The notes beneath the pieces are model-generated. The model was not told where the DNA came from and made no database searches. It worked only from the letters and a program-made list of their open reading frames with translations. The translations under genes and the position numbers were made by a program. Source: Alkalinema pantanalense (GTDB lineage: Bacteria; Cyanobacteriota; Cyanobacteriia; Leptolyngbyales; Leptolyngbyaceae). From it: a DNA stretch of 64,000 nt. Shown here one piece after another: positions 42,946 through 50,867 of the stretch. The stretch spans positions 1 to 64,000 of the forward strand of contig NZ_JBLZFX010000029.1 in assembly GCF_050753345.1 (NCBI RefSeq). Direction: 5' to 3'. Within the stretch, counting starts at the first letter, position 1. Every line of letters starts with the position of its first letter.

Positions 42946-44346
42946 ATGAGTCGCAAAAGTATCGCAACAAATATTGTTCGTAAACTTTGGGCGCAGTGTG
43001 GTGGCTTCTGTCAAAACCCAAATTGTAACAAGTATCTCTTCGCTGAGGTCGAGGATGATGTAGTTAGCCTTGCGAATGTAGCTCACATAATCGGTCATGG
43101 TAAGAATGGCCCGCGAAGTGAACATGAATTAGCTGACTATATTGACAAAGATGGAATGACTAATCTAGTGATGCTTTGCCTGGAGTGTCACAAAGTTGTT
43201 GACGAGCTAGAGAATAAATTTTCTGTCGAGCAAATGCAGGAATGGAAGTCATCTCACGAAATGAAGATAAATTCACTCTTTGATTATCCTCAGATTCGTA
43301 ATGAAAGAGAAATACTTGAGCAAGTCAACGACTTGTTGATTGAGAATAAAGTGATCTTTGAAGAATATGGGCCTTTCTCAAGTCAGGCATTGAATGGAAC
43401 TTCTGGCGACGCATCTACCATCTGGCGGCGACGCTGCCTAGACACGATTCTTCCAAACAACCAGAGGATAGTTGGGTTAATTGAGACTAACAAGAATAAT
43501 TTCCCTTATCCATGGCAATTGTATAGAGAAATGCTGAATTATAAAATTCATTCAGATTCTTTTCGAGACAACTGCCTGTTGGAAAAGAAGGTTAATGACT
43601 ATAAGCTATTTCCCAAAGAGTTTGATAACTTTATCAAGCAGAGCCTCAGTTTACCTGTAGAAAGTTCAGAGAACAGACCCGAAGAAGAAATTGAATTTAG
43701 AACGGCGACAGTTACAACATATATCGAGAAATTTTTGGCAACCCACTCATTTATCAAACGGATGGAGAAACTCAATATAGCCATGTTTGATGTTGATCTT
43801 AAAGATAATCGCAGCCTTCGGGTATTTGCGACAAATACTTATTTCTTTACCGAATATACATTCGAACAGATTATGGCGATCGATCCAGGGGTTGATGTAA
43901 TTATCTGTTCTAGCCCCTATGGGACTTATACACAGGAAACCAAAGCTCTGTGCATTGATCATAAAATCGGTTTATTCACGCTTAAGACATTCATGGGTGC
44001 AATCCGTAAAAATGGTGACGAATTTCTGAACTATCTTTTACAAGAAGAGAGGACTAGTCGTCTTAGCCACTTAAAGCTTCTGTTGGATAAAGCCTCAGTT
44101 CCTGTAGATTTTCGAGTGTATGTATTTGGTTCGTATTTAAGACGGGAAATTTACAAAGATATTGATCTCATTCTGATCTATCCAGTGGGTGCCACTGAGA
44201 AATTAATTTCTTCAACAGTAGAAAGCATAAATAAAGTATTCAAAGAAAAGTTATCACAGCTTGACATACTTGATATGACAGTATGTTCGGAGGCAGAATA
44301 TAAAGCTATGAATTTTGAAAATGACAACCGCACTAAGATTAGATAA
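42946..44346 (+). CDS. HNH nuclease - nucleotidyltransferase fusion protein
   Basis: A 466-residue protein from the ATG at 42946 (ribosome binding site CAGGAG). Residues about 10-105 form an HNH nuclease domain: a CxxxxC knuckle (C22, C27), NVAHI with H47, N73 in MTNLVML, then C78-x2-C81-H82. It resembles the HNH part of effector proteins such as CBASS Cap5. Residues about 120-370 match no family known to me (VDVIICSSPYGTYTQE looks like a strand-helix element). The C-terminus (about 380-466) has a minimal nucleotidyltransferase signature: G395-S396, D405-x-D407, and a third Asp at 443 (ILDMTV). All catalytic residues of both domains are present. Base composition is more AT-rich than that of neighbouring core genes, which suggests transfer. 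It is next to several toxin-antitoxin modules. A defence or self-regulated toxin role is inference. Confidence 0.75.
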   Translation: MSRKSIATNIVRKLWAQCGGFCQNPNCNKYLFAEVEDDVVSLANVAHIIGHGKNGPRSEHELADYIDKDGMTNLVMLCLECHKVVDELENKFSVEQMQEWKSSHEMKINSLFDYPQIRNEREILEQVNDLLIENKVIFEEYGPFSSQALNGTSGDASTIWRRRCLDTILPNNQRIVGLIETNKNNFPYPWQLYREMLNYKIHSDSFRDNCLLEKKVNDYKLFPKEFDNFIKQSLSLPVESSENRPEEEIEFRTATVTTYIEKFLATHSFIKRMEKLNIAMFDVDLKDNRSLRVFATNTYFFTEYTFEQIMAIDPGVDVIICSSPYGTYTQETKALCIDHKIGLFTLKTFMGAIRKNGDEFLNYLLQEERTSRLSHLKLLLDKASVPVDFRVYVFGSYLRREIYKDIDLILIYPVGATEKLISSTVESINKVFKEKLSQLDILDMTVCSEAEYKAMNFENDNRTKIR

Positions 44347-44823
44347 TCAGTAATATCACAAAATAGCCCAACAAGCACAATGCATCGGAACTTTGAAGTA
44401 TAATAATTGATGGCTAGACTTTCTGAGTCCGGTGATTGCGAACGTTATGCTGACTGCCCAGAGAGAAAACCCCCCTTCCATTCTCTGTCTTTCCAGCATT
44501 TCAGCTTACGTTTCAGAATTGTGGTAATTACGATCGCTTCATCGATCGAATTATCAATGTTATTCGAGACTCGGCGCAGACTCATCGATCGAGGTTTTTG
44601 CGACATTGATCCGTTCGTTTTCCCAGCATTTAATCGATCGAGGTTCTAGCAAAAGTAACTGGCTCATTTACCCAGGAACCCGTCCACGGAAGCAGAGAGG
44701 GTGGTCATTGAGAGCGATCGTGCGATCCCTCTTCGATCGCATCTATTCCCCAAGACAATGAAAGCGAAGCGATTCCTTCAGAGTTCTACTCTTCGCCAAC
44801 CGCACCCATCGGAGAACCCCAAG
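44347..44823. other. Gene-free stretch after the HNH-NTase gene
   Basis: About 480 bp of apparently decayed sequence. Several ATCGATCGAGG-type words recur, and the 31-bp repeat copy at 44743-44773 is here. An 80-codon open frame at 44407 has no recognisable similarity and was not called. Confidence 0.5.
44743..44773. repeat. 31-bp direct repeat, copy 1
   Basis: CTATTCCCCAAGACAATGAA and the next 11 bases (AGCGAAGCGAT) recur at 46070-46100 with a single difference (G to T at the 12th base). The two copies bracket the dead and live toxin-antitoxin genes between 44.8 and 45.9 kb. Confidence 0.85.
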
Positions 44824-45083
44824 ATGTAAATTCACCCTGAACTAGACAGCGACTCTGTAAATAAGCTCGCATACATTCAGCAACAAACTCAGAAAGATAT
44901 TAACGAATCGATTAGAATCGCGATCGATTACTACTATCAAAAACTACACCCCCCCAAAAGACACCACTAGAAGCCCTAACCCAATCTGGTTTCATCGGCT
45001 GCGGCTACGCTGAATCTGATCTCTCAGTAAACTATAAAGCGGTTCTCCAAGAACAGCTTCAGCAAAAATATGATCATCGTTGT
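44824..45083 (+). pseudogene. Broken CopG-type antitoxin gene
   Basis: Two frames together read like a ribbon-helix-helix CopG antitoxin. The first half (PELDSDSVNKLAYIQQQTQK, SIRIAIDYYYQKL) is in one frame. The second half (TPLEALTQSGFIGCGYAESD, NYKAVLQEQLQQKYDHR) is in another, shifted at a run of seven C's (44949-44955). The second codon is a TAA stop. The expected TGA stop after KYDHR is TGT. At least three lesions mean it cannot make the normal protein. It is followed by, and overlaps, a PIN toxin remnant. Confidence 0.7.
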
Positions 45084-45171
45084 CACCGGATTTTGGCTTG
45101 CCTTAGCCAACGATCGCGATCAATATTACCAGCAAGCTAAAGAGGTGCTGGAGAAACTGCGAAAAGAGTAA
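45070..45171 (+). pseudogene. Truncated PIN-domain toxin remnant
   Basis: The 33-codon frame starts MIIVVTGFWLALANDRDQYY, matching the N-terminus of PIN RNase toxins (usually MIIVDTGFW...). The first catalytic Asp is replaced by Val. After AKEVLEKLRKE it stops, about 100 residues short of a full toxin. The overlap ATGATCATCGTT with the antitoxin end is the usual coupling for this pair. The base at 45083 (T; presumably A before) both destroys the antitoxin stop and changes Asp to Val. Confidence 0.7.
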
Positions 45172-45293
45172 GCACGTCATTGGAATTAGGGGCTATGCTT
45201 CCTTACCTTGCCATCTCAAGAACTAACGATTCAGGCCCTCCCCTTGCTTTTGCTAAAATACGGTTAAAGGTTCTAGCCCTAGGAGGTCGATCG

Positions 45294-45548
45294 ATGGCAA
45301 TAGTGGTTACTCTGAGCCCAGAGTTAGAAGGATTGCTGATTGACAAAGCTGCTCAGCGAGGTCAAGATGTTAACCTTGTTGCATCTGAATTGTTAGCTAG
45401 TATTTTAAAGTGGGAAGAGCAGGATTCAGAAGAAGCTATCCAGGGTATTCAGCAAGGATTAGACGATTTTGAGTCAGGACGATTCCGGTCTTTTCAAGAG
45501 TTTGCTGAAGAACAACGCAAAAAGCACAACCTGTCAGCCGATTCATGA
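45294..45548 (+). CDS. Antitoxin of a ParE/RelE-type pair
   Basis: An 84-residue acidic protein with a strong ribosome binding site (AGGAGG) 8 bp before the ATG. The longer frame upstream lacks family similarity. The N-terminal VVTLSPELEGLLIDKAAQRG resembles small dimerising antitoxin DNA-binding domains. The acidic C-terminus (DSEEAIQGIQQGLDDFESGR, SFQEFAEEQRKKHN) would wrap the toxin. It overlaps the toxin gene by 4 bp (ATGA). It likely represses its own operon. Confidence 0.8.
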   Translation: MAIVVTLSPELEGLLIDKAAQRGQDVNLVASELLASILKWEEQDSEEAIQGIQQGLDDFESGRFRSFQEFAEEQRKKHNLSADS

Positions 45549-45892
45549 AGTACCGCATCGAAATTTCAAGCATTGCAGAAGCAGAAGCAGACGGTGCATT
45601 TCTACGGTTATCCCAAGTTACTTCTCTTGAAAAGGCTCGTCAGTGGTACTCCGGGCTGCTACAAGCTATTTCATCCTTGTCTCAAATGCCTAAACGCTGC
45701 TCCTTGGCCCGAGAGAATGAGTATTTTAGCCAAGAGGTTCGTCAGTTACTTTATGGACGAGGACGTAACTCATACCGCATCCTTTTTATCATTTTGGAGG
45801 AACCCGACCCATCAACGGTTCGCATTCTTCATATCCGTCATGTATCACAGCAAACGATCGGGGAAGACCCTGAAGAACCTGGCGTAACTTAA
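45545..45892 (+). CDS. ParE/RelE-family toxin
   Basis: A 115-residue basic protein with the RelE/ParE fold pattern: MKYRIEISSIAEAEADGAFL, then KARQWYSGLLQAISSLSQMP, RCSLARENEYFSQEVRQLLY, and the strand NSYRILFIILE with VRILHIRHVSQQ. The RQLLYG...YRILF pattern is typical of the ParE branch; whether gyrase (ParE) or ribosome-bound mRNA (RelE) is the target cannot be decided. The frame is complete and translationally coupled to its antitoxin. Confidence 0.85.
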   Translation: MKYRIEISSIAEAEADGAFLRLSQVTSLEKARQWYSGLLQAISSLSQMPKRCSLARENEYFSQEVRQLLYGRGRNSYRILFIILEEPDPSTVRILHIRHVSQQTIGEDPEEPGVT

Positions 45893-46069
45893 CCTCCCTC
45901 CTCGTGTATTGCAGACACCTCACCACCGATCAACTTCAACCAGTCGCTGTTTTCATTGCCTTTCTAAAATTTCGAGATAAACACCGCCATATCATTATCA
46001 CTAGCAAAAAGTAATGGTAAGGTCGCTCTCCTCCCATCATCCGATCGCCCTATTCCACCTCGACCACAC

Positions 46070-46100
46070 CTATTCCCCAATACAATGAAAGCGAAGCGAT
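46070..46100. repeat. 31-bp direct repeat, copy 2
   Basis: Identical to 44743-44773 except T for G at the 12th base. Both copies are in the plus orientation, 1327 bp apart. Confidence 0.85.
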
Positions 46101-46176
46101 CGTATCAAACCCTGCCCGTCCCAGGGTGACGCATCCAGAAGTACGATCGTAAAATTCAAGAAAAAGGAGACTTCTG

Positions 46177-46257
46177 ATGCAAACCCTTCGAGTGCGATCG
46201 CGAGCTGGAGCCAACGGCACCAGTAAAAGCAAGCATTTTAATACTCAGATAAAATAG
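46177..46257 (+). pseudogene. Possible truncated antitoxin-like gene start
   Basis: AAAAAGGAGACTTCTG precedes an ATG frame reading MQTLRVRSRAGANGTSKSK. It ends at a TAG after 26 codons. The opening resembles a family of small cyanobacterial proteins that start MxTLxVxSxxGxDG and often pair with PIN toxins. The remainder is missing. Resemblance is from memory and short, so uncertain. Confidence 0.3.
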
Positions 46258-46292
46258 AAACAAAGCAGTTCCTTGTTGACAGTAGAGAAACG

Positions 46293-46601
46293 ATGCAATC
46301 TACTCTGCCTATTCAAATTTCTCAAGCTAAAATTGCTGAGTTTTGCCAGGAACATCACATCCGCAAGCTCTCTTTATTTGGCTCCGTCTTACGCGCTGAC
46401 TTTAGCTCCCATAGCGATATTGATGTCTTAGTCGAATTTGAGCCAGGAAAAACGCCTGGATTTGCCATTATCACTCTCCAGCAAGAACTTTCTCATCTCA
46501 TGGAGAGTCGAACCGTTGATCTACGAACCCCCCACGAACTGAGCCGCTATATCCGCGATCGCGTACTTGCTGAAGCTTTGGTGCTCTATGTCCAACCTTG
46601 A
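46293..46601 (+). CDS. mntA: MntA-type nucleotidyltransferase antitoxin
   Basis: A 102-residue minimal nucleotidyltransferase. The active site is intact: GS in LSLFGSVLRADFSSHSDIDV, the D-x-D pair, and the third Asp in SRTVDLRTPHEL. MntA antitoxins transfer AMP to a tyrosine of the HepT RNase and so block it. It overlaps the HEPN toxin gene by 14 bp. Here the antitoxin comes first. Confidence 0.9.
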   Translation: MQSTLPIQISQAKIAEFCQEHHIRKLSLFGSVLRADFSSHSDIDVLVEFEPGKTPGFAIITLQQELSHLMESRTVDLRTPHELSRYIRDRVLAEALVLYVQP

Positions 46602-46932
46602 CGACGCCACTCGACTTCGCCACATGCGTGATGCTGCTCTGGAAGCGGTGGGTTTCATCCGCGATCGCAGCCGATCAGAGTTGGAAAGCGATCGTATGAT
46701 GGCATTAGCCCTAGTCAAAGATATCGAAATCATTGGAGAAGCCGCAGGCAGAATTTCAGCCGATCTTAGAACCAGATACCCACATATTCCCTGGGTACAA
46801 ATGATCGGCATGCGCAACCGCTTAACCCATGCCTATTTTGAGATCGACTTGAACATTGTCTGGGAAGTTGTGACCCATGATTTACCGACTTTGATCATCG
46901 AACTAGAAAAAATTATTTCACTTGAAATCTAA
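46588..46932 (+). CDS. hepT: HepT-type HEPN RNase toxin (DUF86)
   Basis: A 114-residue all-helical HEPN protein from the ATG at 46588. The catalytic R-x4-H motif is in MIGMRNRLTHAYFEID, with the Tyr two residues after the His that is the AMP-acceptor position in HepT. IEIIGEAAGRIS and HIPWVQ are also typical. It cleaves RNA when not modified. It forms a coupled pair with mntA. It is convergent with the Uma2 gene, 17 bp apart. Confidence 0.9.
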   Translation: MSNLDDATRLRHMRDAALEAVGFIRDRSRSELESDRMMALALVKDIEIIGEAAGRISADLRTRYPHIPWVQMIGMRNRLTHAYFEIDLNIVWEVVTHDLPTLIIELEKIISLEI

Positions 46933-46949
46933 ATTGAGGAGACTCAGTC

Positions 46950-47516
46950 TTAGGCGTTTGCCATCTTCAACCAACTGAACACTTGATTGACCGTTAGCGC
47001 CAGCGAAAGCGGCGGTAGCACCGATGGGCAATCCTCCCCCCGCAACAAAATAGGCTGCTGTCCCGCTTTAAAATCAAGAATTGATCGATCGGCAGGATCA
47101 ATCAACCACCCCAACTGACACCCCTGCTCCAAGCAATAAAGAATATTGCCAATCACCCGGTTAGAACTCTGGTCAGGGGACAAAATTTCCACCACCCAAT
47201 CCGGCACTAGCCGGAAATCATTCGGGACTTCCCCATCCGCATCAAACGGAATTCTCTCCCACCGAAACACCGCCACATCAGGCACTAGCGATCGGGAACC
47301 AAAACTACAGCGCAACTCCGGAAAAGCATAGGCAATTTGCCCAGCCTCAGCATAGTCATTAATGCAGTCACAAAGTTTCAGCTGCAAACGACTATGCTTT
47401 CCTTTTGGCATGGGCTTTTGGACAATTTCACCGTTTAGGAATTCACTAGCTGGCTTTGTTTCTGGCAATGCCAGAAATTCCTCCAAACTTAAACCTGGTA
47501 TGGTCGCAGTGGACAT
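46950..47516 (-). CDS. Uma2-family protein (DUF820)
   Basis: A 188-residue Uma2 protein of the compact type without coiled-coil tail. Core motifs: LSLEEFLALPETKPASEFLN, a conserved LRCSFGSRSLVPDVAVFRW with the Pro-Asp, and PDWVVEILSPDQSSNRV with E-x-LSP, then WLIDPADRSI. The same fold as 34088-34810 but diverged. Function unknown; the family is expanded in cyanobacteria. Confidence 0.9.
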   Translation of the reverse strand: MSTATIPGLSLEEFLALPETKPASEFLNGEIVQKPMPKGKHSRLQLKLCDCINDYAEAGQIAYAFPELRCSFGSRSLVPDVAVFRWERIPFDADGEVPNDFRLVPDWVVEILSPDQSSNRVIGNILYCLEQGCQLGWLIDPADRSILDFKAGQQPILLRGEDCPSVLPPLSLALTVNQVFSWLKMANA

Positions 47517-47620
47517 AACTCTTCAGGTACACGATCGCTACCCTCAGTTTAGCAAGATATTTTTTGGGGTTTATGGAGCTACAGTTTGATCCGTAGAAAC
47601 AGATATAACCGCCAGCCCAC

Positions 47621-48934
47621 CTACAACACCCGCAACACACTTGCCACCTTCGCCACTGCTGGCATTTGCTCAATTTCCGCCAACGCCTTACGGAAGTTGC
47701 CCTCCTGCACATCGTGGGTCACCACCACAATTTCCGCCAACCCATCGCGAATCCCCGCCTGCACCACCGACTCCAGACTCACCTGATGATCCCCAAAGCA
47801 AGTGCCCAACTTGCCAATCACCCCCGGATAATCCTGGGTCAAGAACCGCGCATAGAACCGCGTCACCAGATCATCCATCGGCGCGATCGCGCAGTAGTCA
47901 TGGTGCGAACAAGCCAGCAACGGATCAAGTAACGGCGTTCCATCAGCCTGCTTCGCGCAATCACGACCCACCTTCAGTAGCGCCGCAATATTGAGAATAT
48001 CCGACACCACTGCACTTGCCGTCGGGCCAGCTCCCGCCCCGCGACCAAAGAACATCACCTGGCCCACCGGATCGCCTTCCACCAAAATGGCGTTATACAC
48101 ATCATTCACACTCGCCAAGGGATGGGCCTTGGGCACCAGCGTCGGATGCACCCGCACTTGCAGCGCATCTCCGGACTCCGGACGTTTCGCGATCGCCAAT
48201 AGCTTAATCACAAACCCCAACTTATCCGCATAGGCAATTTCCGCCGCACTCACCTCGCGAATCCCTTCACAGGAAATCGCCTCCCGATCGATGCGTCCCC
48301 CAAAGGCTAGGGATGCCAAAATCGCAATTTTATCCGCCGCATCCCAACCATCCACATCCGCCGTCGGATCAGCTTCCGCATAGCCCAACCGTTGCGCATC
48401 GGCTAGCACATCCCCAAAATCCGCCCCCTCCTGCACCATGCGGGTCAGGATGTAATTGGTTGTCCCGTTGATAATCCCAGTAACGCTGTTGATTCGGTTG
48501 GCACAGAGGGACTGCTTCAACGGCTCGATCACCGGAATGCCTCCCCCCACCGCCGCTTCCAGCAAGACATAAACCCCATGCTTTGCCGCTGCGGTAAAAA
48601 TTTCTTCCCCAAAGCGAGAAATCGCTGCCTTATTGGCCGTAACGACATGCTTCCCCTGCTCGATCGCCTTCAGCATCAACGATCGGGCTGGTTCCAATCC
48701 CCCCATCACTTCGACGACGATATCCACCTCAGGATCGGTCACGATCGACTCGAGATCCGTCGTGAGCTGCTCTGCGGGAATCTCCACTGTCCGAGGCTTA
48801 TCCAGCGATCGCACCCCGACTTTATGAATTTCCAATTCCCGCAAAAGGGGATGACGTTGGCTTGGGGTATTTAAAATCTCCACAGTGCCAGTGCCAACGG
48901 TGCCGAGTCCCAACAAACCAACTTTGAAAGCCAC
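47621..48934 (-). CDS. hom: Homoserine dehydrogenase (Hom)
   Basis: Hom reduces aspartate semialdehyde to homoserine, on the path to threonine and methionine. Choosing a GTG start at 48934 gives about 437 residues and the family's VAFKVGLLGLGTVGTGT start; a much longer open frame upstream overlaps the divergent chaN gene and is not conserved. Landmarks: VVTANKAAISRFGEE, LEAAVGGGIPVI, GIINGTTNYILTRM, ADPTADVDGWDAADK, and a C-terminal ACT domain (FLTQDYPGVIGKLGTCFG) for feedback regulation. It is minus strand, with about 120 bp between its start and chaN. Confidence 0.96.
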   Translation of the reverse strand: MAFKVGLLGLGTVGTGTVEILNTPSQRHPLLRELEIHKVGVRSLDKPRTVEIPAEQLTTDLESIVTDPEVDIVVEVMGGLEPARSLMLKAIEQGKHVVTANKAAISRFGEEIFTAAAKHGVYVLLEAAVGGGIPVIEPLKQSLCANRINSVTGIINGTTNYILTRMVQEGADFGDVLADAQRLGYAEADPTADVDGWDAADKIAILASLAFGGRIDREAISCEGIREVSAAEIAYADKLGFVIKLLAIAKRPESGDALQVRVHPTLVPKAHPLASVNDVYNAILVEGDPVGQVMFFGRGAGAGPTASAVVSDILNIAALLKVGRDCAKQADGTPLLDPLLACSHHDYCAIAPMDDLVTRFYARFLTQDYPGVIGKLGTCFGDHQVSLESVVQAGIRDGLAEIVVVTHDVQEGNFRKALAEIEQMPAVAKVASVLRVL

Positions 48935-49051
48935 AGCGTTCTTCGCAATCACAACAGCCTTTTCATTGTAGGGGATGTGGTCGGGCGCGTTAACCCAATG
49001 CGCTCCGAACAGGTGCGAGAATTTGCCGCCACCACCACTGACTAAACTCCC

Positions 49052-50116
49052 ATGGCACAATTGAAAGCGATGATGAACACTTTCAAAAAGACACCCCGAA
49101 TGTTTCCGATCTCCCACCCGATCGCTCGCCCGATCGTCCAATTGTGCGGTTGCTGGCTCGGTATTTTAATTGGCTGTACGTTGCCCAGTGCAGGCCACTT
49201 GTCCCCAGCCCTTGCACTGGAACCCCAGGGAGATCAGCCGATGCAATCATCGGCTCGGGTTATCGTACCTCCCGTGGGAGTTCCCCCCGGTTTATCCTCG
49301 GAACATCCCATGGCTGAGGTGTTACAGCAACTCGCCCAGGCCCAAGTCGTTTACCTCGGCGAAATCCACGACAGCGAAGCCGATCACCAAGCCCAGCGCT
49401 TCATTCTGGAACAACTCCACACCCAGCGCCCCCACTTGACGATCGCGATGGAAATGTTCCAACGCCCCTTTCAATCGGTGCTCGATCGCTATCTCAAGGG
49501 CGAAATCAGCGAGCAAATCTTGTTAGAGCGCACCCAATATCAAAAACGGTGGGGCTTTCCCTGGCGGTTTTACCAGCCGATCGTGCAATTTGCTAAGCAG
49601 CAGCAATTGCCCGTCGTTGCCCTGAATGCCCCTAGCGAAGTGGTGCGCCAGGTGGGACGCAAAGGACTGGATAGCCTCAAGCTGACCGATCGTCGCTTTA
49701 TTCCTCCTCTATCGGCCATTCGCCTGGAACCAGATTCCTACCGCCAGCGGTTGCAGCAACTTTACAACGACATGCACCAAGGCAAAGGCAATAGCCAACA
49801 GTTCGATCGCTTTTTCCAGGCCCAAGTGCTGTGGGATGAAACCATGGCAGAACGCATCAGTCAGCTTGTGCAAGCTAATCCCGATCGTTTAGTCGTCGTT
49901 CTCGTTGGGCAGGGCCATGTGACCTACGGTGAAGGCATTCCCCAACGGGTTGCCCGTCGTCTGCGCGATCGATTCCCCAAGTTCACCCAGTTCACCCTGT
50001 TGCTCAATCCCAGCCCTGACCTGCAATCTGTCACGACTGAAACCCGACCCATAGCCGACTTTTTCTGGATGCAACCGCTGAACTCGTCCACCGCAGAAGC
50101 CCCCACCCTGCCATAA
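49052..50116 (+). CDS. ChaN-family (DUF399) lipoprotein
   Basis: A protein of about 354 residues with an N-terminal signal near residues 20-50 (QLCGCWLGILIGCTLPSAG contains a possible lipobox cysteine). The ChaN domain spans about 90-340: VYLGEIHDSEADHQAQ, TIAMEMFQRPFQ, LDRYLKGEIS, QYQKRWGFPW, VVALNAPSEVVRQVGRKG and VVLVGQGHVTYGEGIPQRVA. ChaN of Campylobacter binds heme, and the family is proposed to act in heme or iron handling; not proved for cyanobacteria. Convergent with pgsA. Confidence 0.85.
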   Translation: MAQLKAMMNTFKKTPRMFPISHPIARPIVQLCGCWLGILIGCTLPSAGHLSPALALEPQGDQPMQSSARVIVPPVGVPPGLSSEHPMAEVLQQLAQAQVVYLGEIHDSEADHQAQRFILEQLHTQRPHLTIAMEMFQRPFQSVLDRYLKGEISEQILLERTQYQKRWGFPWRFYQPIVQFAKQQQLPVVALNAPSEVVRQVGRKGLDSLKLTDRRFIPPLSAIRLEPDSYRQRLQQLYNDMHQGKGNSQQFDRFFQAQVLWDETMAERISQLVQANPDRLVVVLVGQGHVTYGEGIPQRVARRLRDRFPKFTQFTLLLNPSPDLQSVTTETRPIADFFWMQPLNSSTAEAPTLP

Positions 50117-50169
50117 CGATCGCCTGCTTACTACCGCCACTGCAATTTTCCCTACAAATCCCCCAGAAT

Positions 50170-50709
50170 TTAGGCGTCAGACGTTTGCGGCAGGAGATAA
50201 ATCAGACCCGAGATCCAAGTCAGTCCCACGGAAACCCAAAAAATCAGGATCCCCAGGGGCTGATAGGCCGTCGGTAAGGGAGCAATCAGTAACGCGATCG
50301 CAATCATCTGCACTACGGTTTTCACCTTGCCCCATAGGTTAGCCCCTGGCACTGAACCTGTTTGCAGCGAAGGATTAACCCGCCAACCTGCGATCGTTAA
50401 TTCCCGTGCCAAAATCAGAAACACGCCCCAAGCTGGAATCTGCCCCAATTCTACCAACGACATCAACGGTGCAAGCACCAGTAACTTATCCACCAAAGGA
50501 TCTAAAAACTTACCCAAGTCCGTCACTTGATTCAACCGTCGCGCCAGATATCCGTCTAGCCAATCAGTACCCGACACCAGCACAAAAATACCGACCATCC
50601 ACCACCGCACTGTATCCGTAGGATTCTGCAATCCATACAGCAAAATAGGGACACCCAATAATCGTGAAATTGTGATCCAAGTCGGTAAGTTTATTTGGGG
50701 TAAATTCAT
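50170..50709 (-). CDS. pgsA: CDP-diacylglycerol-glycerol-3-phosphate 3-phosphatidyltransferase
   Basis: PgsA makes phosphatidylglycerol phosphate, the precursor of the only phospholipid (PG) of thylakoids. The 179-residue membrane protein has the CDP-alcohol phosphotransferase signature DG-x2-AR-x8-G-x3-D-x3-D (DWLDGYLARRLNQVTDLGKF, LDPLVDK) and about five membrane helices. It is the last gene before the sugar transferase region. Confidence 0.94.
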   Translation of the reverse strand: MNLPQINLPTWITISRLLGVPILLYGLQNPTDTVRWWMVGIFVLVSGTDWLDGYLARRLNQVTDLGKFLDPLVDKLLVLAPLMSLVELGQIPAWGVFLILARELTIAGWRVNPSLQTGSVPGANLWGKVKTVVQMIAIALLIAPLPTAYQPLGILIFWVSVGLTWISGLIYLLPQTSDA

Positions 50710-50790
50710 TCAAAGTTCTTCATGCTGTCTTCCTCTTCTTACCCTACAACGCAGAGTTGACAACGGAAATCTCTGAAAAAGGTTAACCAT

Positions 50791-50817
50791 GAAAAAAGGA
50801 GCCCATTTTGGACTCCT
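50791..50817 (-). terminator. Rho-independent terminator of the sugar transferase gene
   Basis: On the minus strand AGGAGTCC pairs with GGGCTCCT (8 bp, one G-T), with loop AAAAT, followed by six T's. It is about 50 bp after the sugar transferase stop. Confidence 0.8.
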
Positions 50818-50867
50818 CAAACCATGAACTCAGGGATAACTTTAAAAATGTTGATAGGTTACAAGAA

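Larger units (their letters stand above)
45893..46292. other. Spacer between the ParE and MntA/HepT modules
   Basis: 400 bp without an intact gene. It contains repeat copy 2 (46070-46100) and a 26-codon frame with a good ribosome binding site (46177) that looks like the start of a lost antitoxin-type gene. Confidence 0.55.

Noticed and set aside
48935..49141. N-terminal extension of homoserine dehydrogenase
   Set aside because: It overlaps the divergent chaN gene, is low-complexity, and family members start at the VAFKVGLLG segment.
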